From positions 124,001 to 188,000 of the forward strand of contig CALYBQ010000013.1 in assembly GCA_944415565.1 (NCBI GenBank): DNA of 64,000 bases. The letters run 5' to 3'. Positions within the stretch are counted from its first letter, which is position 1, and each line of letters begins with the position of its first letter. The DNA is from an uncultured Rikenellaceae bacterium. Lineage in GTDB: Bacteria > Bacteroidota > Bacteroidia > Bacteroidales > Rikenellaceae. The position numbers were made by a program, and so were the translations under genes. The notes below the pieces were generated by a model. It made no database searches. It was not told the DNA's origin and saw only the letters and a list, made by a program, of their open reading frames with translations. This document shows, one piece after another, positions 28,605 through 37,205 of the stretch.

Positions 28605-29798
28605 TTATTTCAGTTGTGCCAATGCGTTTTTGATGCGGTTCATCGCTTCGATTATGTTTTCGTCCGATGTAGCATAGCTCATGCGGATATATTCGGGAGC
28701 TCCGAAAGAATCGCCGCTTACGCAAGCCACATGGCCTACTTCGAGCAGGTACATTGCCAAGTCGTCGCCGTCCTTGATAACAGTGTCGTTGTATTTCTTG
28801 CCGTAGTACGAATCGCATTTAGGGAAGAGGTAGAAAGCTCCCTGCGGAACGTTGATCTCGAATCCGGGGATCTCCTTAGCCATATCCACGATGAGGTTGC
28901 GGCGGTTCTCGAAAGCCTCGCGCATGATTCTCACCGATTCCTGAGACTCGGTATAAGCGGCCTCGGCGGCTTTCTGCGATATGGAGCAAGGTCCCGAGGT
29001 GTACTGGCCCTGAAGTTTGTTCACGCTCTTTACGATCCATTCCGGTCCGGCTATGAACCCGATGCGCCATCCTGTCATGGCATATGCTTTCGATACACCG
29101 TTGACGATGACCACCTGATCCCTGATCTCCTCGAATTGGGCAATGCTCTGGTGCTTGCCGATATAGTTGATGTGTTCGTAGATTTCGTCGGCGATCACGA
29201 TAACGCGTTTGTGTTTTGCCAATACGTCGGCCAGCCCCTTCAATTCCTCTTTCGAGTAAACCGATCCGGTTGGGTTAGACGGCGAGCAAAGGATAAGTAC
29301 GCGGGTCTTAGGCGTTATGGCGGCCTCCAGCTGAGCCGGAGTTATTTTGAAGTCTTGTGTGATACCTGCTTTGACTACGACGGGTACGCCGTCGGCCAGT
29401 TTCACCATTTCAGGATAGCTTACCCAATATGGTGCAGGGATTATCACTTCGTCTCCCTTGTTTACCAGAGAGAGGATCGTGTTGCAGACAGATTGTTTCG
29501 CTCCGTTGGCACAGCTTATCTGGTTGGCCGTATATTCCAGACCGTTTTCTTTTTTCAACTTGTCTACGATTGCGTTGCGAAGAGAAAGGTAGCCCGGTAC
29601 CGGAGAATAATACGAGAAGTTTTCGTCTATGGCTTTTTTAGCTGCCTCTTTGATGTGGTCCGGAGTGTTGAAATCAGGCTCTCCGACACTCAAGTTGATT
29701 ACATTGATGCCCTGTGCTTTCAATTCATTGCTTTTCTGCGACATCGCTAACGTTGCAGAAGAAGACAAGCTCTTCAAACGATCTGACGGTTGATTCAT
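28605..29798 (-). CDS. aspC: Aspartate aminotransferase (class I, AT-Ib type)
   Basis: A 397-residue fold-type I PLP enzyme. It has INLSVGEPDFNTPDHIK, the prenyl-less ANGAKQSVCN start of the large domain, CSPSNPTGSVY, VIADEIYEHINY and the Schiff-base lysine K237 in VNGVSKAYAMTGWRIGF. RMSYATSDENI supplies the substrate carboxylate-binding Arg. It makes aspartate from oxaloacetate and glutamate; the AT-Ib group can also take prephenate. A minus-strand TACCTTTA at 29852-29859 resembles the -7 element. It is monocistronic. Confidence 0.92.
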   Translation of the reverse strand: MNQPSDRLKSLSSSATLAMSQKSNELKAQGINVINLSVGEPDFNTPDHIKEAAKKAIDENFSYYSPVPGYLSLRNAIVDKLKKENGLEYTANQISCANGAKQSVCNTILSLVNKGDEVIIPAPYWVSYPEMVKLADGVPVVVKAGITQDFKITPAQLEAAITPKTRVLILCSPSNPTGSVYSKEELKGLADVLAKHKRVIVIADEIYEHINYIGKHQSIAQFEEIRDQVVIVNGVSKAYAMTGWRIGFIAGPEWIVKSVNKLQGQYTSGPCSISQKAAEAAYTESQESVRIMREAFENRRNLIVDMAKEIPGFEINVPQGAFYLFPKCDSYYGKKYNDTVIKDGDDLAMYLLEVGHVACVSGDSFGAPEYIRMSYATSDENIIEAMNRIKNALAQLK

Positions 29799-30129
29799 TG
29801 GTTTTTGTGTTTTGAATTATAAAATTTTGTCAATCCAATATTTCCCGTGATAAAGGTATGTCTTTTTTGCTATAAAATTATCGTTTTGTTAATTATTTTT
29901 TGTTATTTGCCGGATGTGTTAAGATATTAAGTAAAACCACCGGAATATTCGTTGTCGCTGCAAAATACTGTCGATCTTAGGGTGTATTTGAGGTGGGGGC
30001 TGTCAAGGTTGGCAAATCAATCCTCTGCCGTTGTGTGGTCGATGACGCGGAATCGGGCTGAATTGCGCTATGTTTATGTGTATTATGTGGCGTGGAATTG
30101 CGGCGCGTGCATTGAAATATATTGACGGG
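29799..30129. other. Divergent intergenic region aspC-ricT
   Basis: AT-rich next to aspC, with the aspC -7-like element at 29852-29859. The remainder shows no gene-like frame or hairpin. Confidence 0.5.
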
Positions 30130-30164
30130 TTTGACGGCTCTTTGCCGTAAGTTATATATATTTG
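30130..30164 (+). promoter_or_regulatory. Promoter of the ricT-gldH-trmB operon
   Basis: TATATTTG (30157-30164) preceded by TTTGAC at 30130; the spacing of 23 bp is a little long. Confidence 0.5.
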
Positions 30165-30251
30165 CAGAATATAGTATGGTCGCAGTCATGGCGGACGCAT
30201 GTGATTCGCCGCGGGCTTTCTGCTATATTGATTTCAAATCGCACGAATCGT

Positions 30252-31718
30252 ATGGATTGCAAAAATAGAGACAGCGAAAGCTGTAAATTAGATATGGGGC
30301 GCGGATGCCGCTTCTGCCAATGTGGCGAGGAGATGGATAATTCCGTGTGTGAGGGGTGTTTTAAGCTGCACGTTACGGATTGGCTGGAGGATATGCCGGA
30401 CATGTTTCCGGACGATATATTCGAGGTCAGGTTCAAGAATACGCGCAGGAGTTATTATAAGAACGTGAACAACCTGCCCTTGCAGAAAGGCGATATAGTG
30501 GCCGTAGAATCGTCGCCGGGACACGACATAGGCATCGTGTCGCTTACTGGCGACATGGTGGGGCGGCAGATGCGCCGTGTCGGCTTTACGCCGCTTAACG
30601 GCGAGTTCAAGAAGATTTACCGCAAGGCGAAACCTTACGATATAGAGAAATGGCAGGAGGCCATCGCCCTCGAACACAATACGATGATCCGTTCGCGCCA
30701 GATTGCGGCCGATATGGGGCTGAACATGAAGATCGGCGACGTGGAATATCAGGGCGACAAGCTGAAGGCGATATTTTATTATATAGCCGACGAACGCGTC
30801 GATTTCCGCGAACTTATCAAGGTGTTCGCCGAGCAGTTCCGCATCCGTGTCGAGATGAAACAGATCGGGGCGCGTCAGGAGGCCGGACGTATAGGCGGTC
30901 TCGGTTCGTGCGGACGTGAGTTGTGCTGCGCCTCGTGGATTTCGAGCTTCTCGTCTGTGACGACCAATGCGGCCCGTACACAGGAGATTTCGCTCAACCC
31001 CCAGAAGTTGGCAGGCCAGTGCAGCAAGTTGAAGTGCTGCCTCGTATACGAATTGGATGACTATCTCGATGCTCGCAAGGAGTTCCCGCGAATCAATCAG
31101 CCGTTGCAGGCGTTGGACGGGGAGTACTATCTGGTCAAGACTGATATACTGGCCCGGAAGATGAGTTTCAGTACCAGCCCTACGGCGATAGCGGGGATGG
31201 TTACGCTGCCGCTCGAACGCGTTAGGGAGGTGCTTGCGGCCAACCGACGTGGCGTCAAGGTAGACAGGCTGGAGGGCGAGGAGAGCGTATCGGCGAAGCC
31301 TCAGGATCCCGGATTCGTGAATGTGATAGGTGAGGACAGCCTGACGCGTTTCGACAGCGAGAAGGGCGAACGCCGCAACCGCAACAAGGCGCGCAAAGGT
31401 AACGGCAATAACGGCCGTCGGGAGCAGCAGCCCGGAGACGGTGAAACCCGTGGAAATGGACGCGAACGCGATGCTTCGGGAGGGAGACCGCAGATGCGTA
31501 ACGGTTCGTCCAAGGGCGAAAGGCCGGCACGCAGGGATAATAGGCCAGAATCCAAGTCTGGCACACCGGACGGCGGGGCGGCGGAACAACAGTCGTCAGC
31601 CAACGGAAATAACGGCGTCAATGCTAACAATGGGGGCAACCGCCCGCGCGGAAAGAACCGCAACGGGCGCAATCGCAACCGTCGTCCTGCGGGTAAGCCG
31701 GAGGATAATAAGGATTAG
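30252..31718 (+). CDS. RicT/YaaT-like PSP1-domain protein with basic disordered tail
   Basis: About 488 residues from ATG 30252 (alternative ATG 30294). Two Cys clusters precede the core (CRFCQCGEEMDNSVCEGC). The PSP1 core (~45-315) contains VAVESSPGHDIGIV, then GGLGSCGRELCCASW and GQCSKLKCCLVYE. These cysteine motifs bind Fe-S clusters in the RicAFT complex of Bacillus, which affects RNA processing. The last ~120 residues are Arg/Asn/Gly-rich, low complexity and strongly basic. It is followed by gldH after 6 bp and trmB, the same order as in other Bacteroidetes as far as I recall. The role in this phylum is not established. Confidence 0.8.
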   Translation: MDCKNRDSESCKLDMGRGCRFCQCGEEMDNSVCEGCFKLHVTDWLEDMPDMFPDDIFEVRFKNTRRSYYKNVNNLPLQKGDIVAVESSPGHDIGIVSLTGDMVGRQMRRVGFTPLNGEFKKIYRKAKPYDIEKWQEAIALEHNTMIRSRQIAADMGLNMKIGDVEYQGDKLKAIFYYIADERVDFRELIKVFAEQFRIRVEMKQIGARQEAGRIGGLGSCGRELCCASWISSFSSVTTNAARTQEISLNPQKLAGQCSKLKCCLVYELDDYLDARKEFPRINQPLQALDGEYYLVKTDILARKMSFSTSPTAIAGMVTLPLERVREVLAANRRGVKVDRLEGEESVSAKPQDPGFVNVIGEDSLTRFDSEKGERRNRNKARKGNGNNGRREQQPGDGETRGNGRERDASGGRPQMRNGSSKGERPARRDNRPESKSGTPDGGAAEQQSSANGNNGVNANNGGNRPRGKNRNGRNRNRRPAGKPEDNKD

Positions 31719-31724
31719 AATGGT

Positions 31725-32174
31725 ATGTTTCGTCCCGGTGTTTTGAGGTTGCTATGCTTGCTGTCGTTATTGGCAGCTATGGTTTACGGATGCGGTGCTC
31801 CGGACCACGAGCGGATGGTCGATGTTGATCCGGTGCTCTGGAAAACGGGCGAGCAGGCGGTTATCGCGGTGGACAATGCGGATACGGTCGGGTGGCGCAG
31901 GCTTGAGTTGCTGTGGGTGTTCAACGATTGTCCGCAGGGCGGACCTCTCGATTTCAGTATAACGGTAGTCGCTCCGGACAGTACCCGGCTCACGGAAACA
32001 TTACGGGGCGTGGCTTTCGCCGATGTGCAGAAGCAGAATAGCCTTTTTCAGTCGAACCTTATTTATCGCGACAGTGTGCGGTTGGATCGGGTCGGTACTT
32101 ACACCTTCACGGTGGCGCCGTCCCGCGACATTGCCGGGGTGAAAGCTGTGGGAATAAACGTAACGGATATATAG
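31725..32174 (+). CDS. gldH: GldH family gliding-motility-type lipoprotein
   Basis: A 149-residue lipoprotein. The signal ends VYGCG with Cys23 as the lipidation site. The mature part follows the GldH pattern: a short VDVDPVLWKTGEQAVIAVDN start, LLWVFNDCPQGGPLDFSI in the middle, and a C-terminal YTFTVAPSRDIAGVKAVGINV. GldH is needed for gliding in Flavobacterium, but GldH homologues also occur in non-gliding gut Bacteroidales, where their role is unclear. It lies 6 bp after the RicT-like gene and 4 bp before trmB. Confidence 0.75.
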   Translation: MFRPGVLRLLCLLSLLAAMVYGCGAPDHERMVDVDPVLWKTGEQAVIAVDNADTVGWRRLELLWVFNDCPQGGPLDFSITVVAPDSTRLTETLRGVAFADVQKQNSLFQSNLIYRDSVRLDRVGTYTFTVAPSRDIAGVKAVGINVTDI

Positions 32175-32178
32175 ATAG

Positions 32179-32895
32179 ATGGGAAAGAATAAACACAGGA
32201 GGTTTCAGGAGAATCTGACGTTCAGGAATCTCGTGCAACCGGATTTCGATGACATATTTCATAAAGACCACAGCCTGAAAGGGAGGTGGCGCGAGGATTT
32301 TTTTGGCAACGGCAATCCGGTCGTACTCGAACTCGGTTGCGGTAGGGGTGAATATACGGTCTCGCTAGGCGAGATGTTTCCGGATAAGAATTTTATCGGC
32401 GTAGATATAAAAGGGGCGCGAATGTGGCGCGGGGCCAAGACGGCGACAGAGAACAATATGCCCAATGTCGGTTTTCTGCGTACACGTATAGAATTTATTG
32501 ATTCGTTCTTCGCTCCCGGCGAGGTGGACGAGATATGGATAACATTCCCCGACCCGCAGTTGAAGAAAAACAGGGTGAAGAAACGCCTTACTTCACCGGC
32601 GTTCCTCGAATCGTATGCCAAGTTCCTGAAACCGGGCGGAAAGGTGCATCTTAAGACGGATTGTCGCCATCTGCACGATTATACCAAGGCTGTGGTGGAG
32701 GTGAACGGTCTGACGCAGGAGTTTGCCGACAGCGATATATACGGCAACGGGTCGGCGGACGATATTCTGTCGATAAAGACTACTTACGAGGCGCAGTTCC
32801 TCAAAGAGGGTAAGGCCATCACTTATGTGCGGTTCCTTTTGGGCGATAAGTCGCATTTCGAGGCTCCGGTTTTCGCACCTGACGACGAGTTGTAA
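32179..32895 (+). CDS. trmB: tRNA (guanine-N7-)-methyltransferase
   Basis: A 238-residue TrmB, which methylates G46 of tRNA using SAM. Visible motifs: VVLELGCGRGEYTVSLGEMFPD (SAM site), FIGVDIKGARMWRGAKTA, the active-site ITFPDPQLKKNRVKKRL, and HLKTDCRHLHDYTKAV. The length matches the family. It is the last gene of the ricT-gldH-trmB run. No clear terminator was seen before the tRNA-Asn promoter. Confidence 0.93.
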   Translation: MGKNKHRRFQENLTFRNLVQPDFDDIFHKDHSLKGRWREDFFGNGNPVVLELGCGRGEYTVSLGEMFPDKNFIGVDIKGARMWRGAKTATENNMPNVGFLRTRIEFIDSFFAPGEVDEIWITFPDPQLKKNRVKKRLTSPAFLESYAKFLKPGGKVHLKTDCRHLHDYTKAVVEVNGLTQEFADSDIYGNGSADDILSIKTTYEAQFLKEGKAITYVRFLLGDKSHFEAPVFAPDDEL

Positions 32896-32991
32896 AGGGC
32901 CATTTGTGGCGTGTATGCGCTGATAATAGGTATTTGTGACGTGCAAGAGGTGAAAATTTAAGATTTTTGTGAAAATTCTGGCTCGAAAATT

Positions 32992-33021
32992 TTTGGGATA
33001 TGGAATTTTGCTTTATATTTG
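32992..33021 (+). promoter_or_regulatory. Promoter of tRNA-Asn
   Basis: TTTG (32992-32995), 18 bp, TATATTTG (33014-33021): close to ideal consensus, in an AT-rich stretch. Confidence 0.75.
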
Positions 33022-33103
33022 CACCTCGAAAGGCGGAAGGAAGTGCGCCGGAGACGGATAACGATACGTTTCCAGTGTATTTCGGGAAGTCTGGATAAGA
33101 TAT

Positions 33104-33177
33104 TCCTCAATAGCTCAGTTGGTTAGAGCACCTGACTGTTAATCAGGGGGTCCAAGGTTCAAGTCCTTGTTGAGGAG
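33104..33177 (+). tRNA. tRNA-Asn (anticodon GTT)
   Basis: Starts TCCTCAATAGCTCAGTTGG, anticodon arm CCTGACTGTTAATCAGG (GTT), T-arm CAAGGTTCAAGTCCTTG, acceptor 3' strand TTGAGGA then G. 74 nt; CCA is not encoded. Confidence 0.98.
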
Positions 33178-33180
33178 CGA

Positions 33181-33213
33181 AAGGCTGATAACGAAAGTTG
33201 TCAGCCTTTTTTG
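33181..33213 (+). terminator. Terminator after tRNA-Asn
   Basis: AAGGCTGA (33181-33188) pairs with TCAGCCTT (33201-33208), followed by TTTTTG. Confidence 0.88.
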
Positions 33214-33284
33214 TTATTTTTCGACCTGCTCGACTTGTTGTTATTTTAATTGAGTATATTACAAAAAATATAACAGGATAAGCT

Positions 33285-33896
33285 ATGCAAAAGACTGTGT
33301 GGGCGTTTTTGATTTGCTGTATTTTAGCGTCGTGTTCGATAGTGAGTATGTCAAATGATTCGCAACGGTTGGGTTTATATGTGGGAAGCGGGGAGGTGTC
33401 GGACAATAAAGAGGCAGAAGGTCAGGACGAAGACATCATATTGTCTTCCGCCGTTATTGCCACGATCGTGAAAAAGAGCGGGGAATATAAAGTGGAAAAG
33501 AATATCTTCGGGGATATGGAGATTAGAAGCCGGGGAGGCTCGAAAACCACGATTGAAAAAGATATATTCGGCAACACGATAATCAGAGACAGCGACGGTA
33601 ACAAAATTACCGTTGAGAAAGATATTTTCGGAAATACGGTCGTCAAAGACAACCGGGGAAATAAAACAACTATCGAGAAGGATATATTCGGCGATACGAT
33701 AATCAAAGACAACAAGGGCAACCGAACTACTGTTGAGAAAGATATATTTGGAAATACGGTATTGAAAGACAAGTATGGAGATAAAACCACGATTGAAAAA
33801 GACATCTTTGGCAACACGATAATCAAAGACAGCAAGGGCAACAAGACTACCGTTGAGAAGGATATATTTGGGAATATAATTATTAAATCAAATTAA
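33285..33896 (+). CDS. Lipoprotein made of seven 20-residue repeats
   Basis: A 203-residue predicted lipoprotein: signal MQKTVWAFLICCILASC with Cys17. A short acidic segment (residues ~25-55) is followed by seven tandem repeats from residue 68 to the end. Six are exactly 20 residues with consensus TT(I/V)EKDIFGNTI(I/V)KD..GNK; the last has 16. The regular alternation of short beta-strands and Gly-Asn turns suggests a beta-solenoid or beta-roll. I do not recognise a named family and propose no function. It is monocistronic, bounded by the tRNA terminator and the hairpin at 33955. Confidence 0.8.
   Translation: MQKTVWAFLICCILASCSIVSMSNDSQRLGLYVGSGEVSDNKEAEGQDEDIILSSAVIATIVKKSGEYKVEKNIFGDMEIRSRGGSKTTIEKDIFGNTIIRDSDGNKITVEKDIFGNTVVKDNRGNKTTIEKDIFGDTIIKDNKGNRTTVEKDIFGNTVLKDKYGDKTTIEKDIFGNTIIKDSKGNKTTVEKDIFGNIIIKSN
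33486..33893 (+). repeat. Seven tandem 60-bp coding repeats
   Basis: Six 60-bp units plus a 48-bp terminal one, all in frame. Units 2, 4 and 6 (TTIEKDIFG type) resemble each other more than their neighbours, as do 3, 5 and 7 (TVEKDIFGN type), suggesting growth by 120-bp duplications. Confidence 0.85.
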
Positions 33897-33954
33897 TATA
33901 TCGTTTTCAAAAAGTCTTTCCCCCAAGGTTCGATATTTCTAGGATAAGCCGCGC

Positions 33955-33993
33955 AGAGATAGCGGAAAGTTAATGCAACTTTCCGCTATCTCT
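33955..33993. terminator. Bidirectional terminator between convergent genes
   Basis: A perfect 17-bp inverted repeat (AGAGATAGCGGAAAGTT, loop AATGC) with GTTTG following; it separates the repeat lipoprotein from the convergent DUF3089 gene. Confidence 0.85.
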
Positions 33994-34014
33994 GTTTGTG
34001 GTTTCCGAACAATC

Positions 34015-35031
34015 TTACCGGCTGTTGCGGTGCAGGAAGCTGTCGATTCGCGTACCGATGTTTTGTTGGACGTTCAGGAAGTACAGATTGAGTTCCTGAA
34101 CATGGTAATTGCCTTTGGGGAATAGGCGTTCGATCGAACGGATGTAGTAATCGTCATCCGAAAGTCCGTCGATAATCAATGTGTGTATGGCCGGATCCAG
34201 CCGTACGCCGACGGTATGGTAGAGCGTGTCGGGACGTCCGTGCGCATCGAAGAAGACTGATCCGAGATTCTCCGACGCGGGGGCGTATGTCCCGTCCGTC
34301 TTCCAGTTAACGGGGTTGATACATACTACGTTGTCTGCGAACATGGGGGAGCGGGCATCTGCTTTCGAGACGCTGTTGTAGCATATCGTCACACCGGTGT
34401 CGTCGGCTCCGGCAGCCGGCTTGAGCATGTGCGACCCGGCGAGTTCGTCTTGGCTCACCGTGAACCCGAAGACATAGGCGGCTACCATTTGTGCGTATTG
34501 CTCTGGTGTCAGCGTGTTTTTCAATAGTTCGATGACAGCTTTCGCCCCTTGGCTATGCCCTGCCAAGATGAACGGACGGCCTTGGTTGCAGTGGTCCATG
34601 TAGTATCGGAAGGCACGCACTATGTCGCTGTGGGATAGTTCGTAACGGCGGTTGATTTCGGTTTCGGACTCGAACCACGAATTCATGGTGATCTGTCTGT
34701 AATATGGCGAATAGAAGCGGCAACTTTTTCCGAACAGGGCATATGCCAGCAGATTGGAGCCGTCTACCGCCGCACGTTGCAACGAATCGTTCACGTTCAT
34801 GTAGTATTGTGTGTGTCCATGTTCGTCGCGCCAGTCCCACACGCATGTCGGGGTGACGTAGAATACGTCCGCCGGTTTTTCGTCCGTCATCTCCGGCGAG
34901 CCGTACCACATGGCGGCCTGCGAGTAGTCCGGAGCTTCGGGCGGCGCGGGCTGTGTGCTTTGGGAGGACGTGCAGGCGATACAAGCGAACGTAGCGAACA
35001 ATAAAATCAGGTAACGGTATATTGTGAGCAT
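34015..35031 (-). CDS. DUF3089 lipoprotein, alpha/beta-hydrolase fold
   Basis: A 338-residue protein matching DUF3089. ATG 35031 gives a lipoprotein signal ending FACIAC (Cys20); the open frame extending to 35136 would place 35 non-signal residues in front. The serine-hydrolase elbow is FILAGHSQGAK with the probable nucleophile S160. Other family stretches are ADVFYVTPTCVWDWRD and SPYYRQITMNSW. Family members are putative esterases or lipases of unknown substrate. It should be anchored in the envelope. The gene is separate from the GH3 gene upstream (gap 118 bp). Confidence 0.8.
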   Translation of the reverse strand: MLTIYRYLILLFATFACIACTSSQSTQPAPPEAPDYSQAAMWYGSPEMTDEKPADVFYVTPTCVWDWRDEHGHTQYYMNVNDSLQRAAVDGSNLLAYALFGKSCRFYSPYYRQITMNSWFESETEINRRYELSHSDIVRAFRYYMDHCNQGRPFILAGHSQGAKAVIELLKNTLTPEQYAQMVAAYVFGFTVSQDELAGSHMLKPAAGADDTGVTICYNSVSKADARSPMFADNVVCINPVNWKTDGTYAPASENLGSVFFDAHGRPDTLYHTVGVRLDPAIHTLIIDGLSDDDYYIRSIERLFPKGNYHVQELNLYFLNVQQNIGTRIDSFLHRNSR

Positions 35032-35149
35032 ATTACGTTGAATTATGGTGCGAAATAAATGTTTTTTCGGGAAACGGCGTATCTTCTCGGCGTTTAATTC
35101 GTGATTGTCGGCATCTCCAGTCGGGCGGCATGGCACGTTATGGGCATTG

Positions 35150-36274
35150 CTATTTGATTCCGAAGTCGGCGAGCAGTTTCGTTATCCGAGCATAGGAGTC
35201 GTCTATTTTGTCCGCGGTGATCTCTCCGGCGGCGACTTTGGATTTTATTATGTCGTGGCAGCGTGCCGCGAGGTCCTTTTCGTATACGGAGGCGTTGTTA
35301 CCGACGATAATCAGGTTTACACCGCCGTTTATCGCCAATTCCAGAGCCTTTTCGAGCGAGTAGTTATCCACGATGGCCCCCATGTTCATGTCGTCTGTCG
35401 CGATTACGCCCTCGAAGCCTATCCGCTTCCGGAGCAGTCCGGTGAGCGTCTTCTCTGACAATGATGCCGGGTATTGCGGGTCTATGTTGCGGTTCACAAG
35501 ATGTCCGACCATGACCATGCCGTCATAACCGTCTGCGATGAACCTTTCGTAAGGGATGAGTTCCTCCGGATGCCATGTGTCGGTTATGTCGGTCAGGCCC
35601 AGATGGCTGTCGTTGCGCGAGCTGCCGTGTCCCGGAAAGTGTTTGAGCGACGTTGCGATATGCCGTTTGTGGTGCTCGTCCACCCATCTGTCGGCAAAAA
35701 GATATACGGAGTCAGGGTCGGACGAGAAGGAGCGTCCGTATTTGGCGATTATCGGGTTGGACGGATTGGCGTTGACGTCTACGCACGGTACGAAGTTGAC
35801 GTTTATGCCGTATTCTGCGAGCGTCGATGCTGTTTGCGCGGCCCGCAACGAAGCGCTGTCGAGCGAGCCGGATGCGCCTTGGGACGCAGCCGTCACCGTC
35901 GCGGGGAAACCGTACTTGGGTTTCAGACGGTTTACTTTGCCGCCCTCTTGATCTATGGCTATCATCAGCGGGGCATCTGACATGGCGCGCAGGTCTGCCG
36001 TCAGTTTTTTTAGCTGCGCCGGCGATTTTATGTTGCGTTCGCCCATGCCGCCCGATACGTCTACGTCGAACAAAATCACGCCTCCGATGTGGTATTTTTC
36101 TATGGCGTTACGGATCTCTTCCGATGGCGAAGTGCCTTTGAAACCGGCCATTATCATCCGTCCGATTTTGACGCTCAGGCATGAATCGCAATGGCATGTG
36201 TCGATCCGGTGTGTGTTGGCGTTGGCCGCCGTGACGGCAGATATGAATAGCAGCGAGAGGAAAATAGTTCTCAT
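35150..36274 (-). CDS. Glycoside hydrolase family 3, NagZ-like beta-N-acetylhexosaminidase
   Basis: A 374-residue single-domain GH3 enzyme with a signal peptide (cleavage near TAANA). NagZ features: IDQEGGKVNRL near 108, the loop KHFPGHGSSRNDSH at 211-224 carrying the acid/base His224, and the nucleophile Asp294 in VIATDDMNMGAI. The domain removes N-acetylglucosamine from peptidoglycan fragments or glycans. Classical NagZ is cytosolic; this one is exported, so it may act on periplasmic or external glycans. A CHCDSCL cluster follows the signal. No close partner is seen. Confidence 0.85.
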   Translation of the reverse strand: MRTIFLSLLFISAVTAANANTHRIDTCHCDSCLSVKIGRMIMAGFKGTSPSEEIRNAIEKYHIGGVILFDVDVSGGMGERNIKSPAQLKKLTADLRAMSDAPLMIAIDQEGGKVNRLKPKYGFPATVTAASQGASGSLDSASLRAAQTASTLAEYGINVNFVPCVDVNANPSNPIIAKYGRSFSSDPDSVYLFADRWVDEHHKRHIATSLKHFPGHGSSRNDSHLGLTDITDTWHPEELIPYERFIADGYDGMVMVGHLVNRNIDPQYPASLSEKTLTGLLRKRIGFEGVIATDDMNMGAIVDNYSLEKALELAINGGVNLIIVGNNASVYEKDLAARCHDIIKSKVAAGEITADKIDDSYARITKLLADFGIK

Positions 36275-36362
36275 ATTTGGTTCGTTATTCTTGTGAACCG
36301 GAAGGTAAATTCCGGGTTCGGTATTGCGCGTAAAGTTATCCTAAAAAATTGTTTTTGAACAA

Positions 36363-36390
36363 TGCGGCAGGACTCGTAAGCCCTGCCGCA
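36363..36390 (-). terminator. Terminator after the deaminase gene
   Basis: TGCGGCAGG and CCTGCCGCA pair around about ten bases; on the minus strand TTGTTCAAAAAC follows. It lies 104 bp downstream of the deaminase stop. Confidence 0.6.
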
Positions 36391-36493
36391 TATGAAATAT
36401 TCTGTTTCTATAGAAGAAGTGTGTCCGTTCTGCTCGTGCGGTTTACATGCTTGGTGGTGTGGCCACATCGCTGTGTGTCGCCTTTAGACGGGA

Positions 36494-37060
36494 TTAATAT
36501 TCGACTTTGTCGGTCTTGTTCTGCCATTTGATGAACGCTTCCTGAGCCTCTTCGCGCATGAAATGCTCGCATTTGATGGAACGTTCGTCGTAATCGAGTT
36601 CGAGTTGGTCGTAAATGAACGAGTCGTCGAAATTTATCGCTTTGGCGTCGGCTTTGGTGTTACCGTAGCAGATGCGTTCGACTCCGGCCCAATAGAGTGC
36701 GCTGAGGCACATAGGGCACGGCTCGCACGAACTGTATATCGTGCATCCGTCGAGTTTGAACGTGCCTAACACCCGGCAGGCATTGCGTATTGCCGAAACT
36801 TCGGCATGGGCCGTAGGGTCGGCATCGGGAACCACCCGGTTCATTCCGGTTGCCACAACCTCGTTGTCGCGGACAATGACTGCACCGAACGGTCCGCCTC
36901 CGTTGAGGATGTTGCGTATAGACAGCTCTATCGCCATCTGCATATAGCGGGCGTCTTCGGGCGAATAGTCGGTTTTTTCGGGAAGTCCGTCACGGTTGCT
37001 GCGGTTGTCGCATGCAGCCAGTACAAGAAGGGCTGTTGCGAGAATCAGTATTCGTTTCAT
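36494..37060 (-). CDS. Guanine/cytidine deaminase-like protein with lipoprotein signal
   Basis: A 188-residue zinc deaminase of the guanine deaminase/TadA superfamily: proton-shuttle and zinc motif HAEVSA (H85, E87) and PCPMC (C115, C118). ICYGNTKADAKAINFDDSFIYDQL resembles guanine deaminases. Unusually, the N-terminus is a lipoprotein signal, MKRILILATALLVLAAC, with Cys17, followed by a ~20-residue polar linker. This predicts an envelope-anchored purine deaminase, perhaps for salvage of external bases. A minus-strand TATATTTA lies at 37080-37087. The signal and domain are in the same frame with no break. Confidence 0.8.
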   Translation of the reverse strand: MKRILILATALLVLAACDNRSNRDGLPEKTDYSPEDARYMQMAIELSIRNILNGGGPFGAVIVRDNEVVATGMNRVVPDADPTAHAEVSAIRNACRVLGTFKLDGCTIYSSCEPCPMCLSALYWAGVERICYGNTKADAKAINFDDSFIYDQLELDYDERSIKCEHFMREEAQEAFIKWQNKTDKVEY

Positions 37061-37142
37061 GGTCTTGAAATTTATTGTCGTAAATATACGGTTTAGGACG
37101 GTATTCTGCAATATTCTGCTGCGGATGGCGGGACTAAAAACA

Positions 37143-37173
37143 AGTAAGCGAAAGGGTTGGCCTCTCGCTTACT
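37143..37173 (-). terminator. Terminator after the YeiH-like gene
   Basis: AGTAAGCGA (37143-37151) pairs with TCGCTTACT (37165-37173); on the minus strand TGTTTTTA follows. Confidence 0.75.
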
Positions 37174-37205
37174 CGGTATGATACAGTGTCGTCGGAGAGC
37201 GCGTG

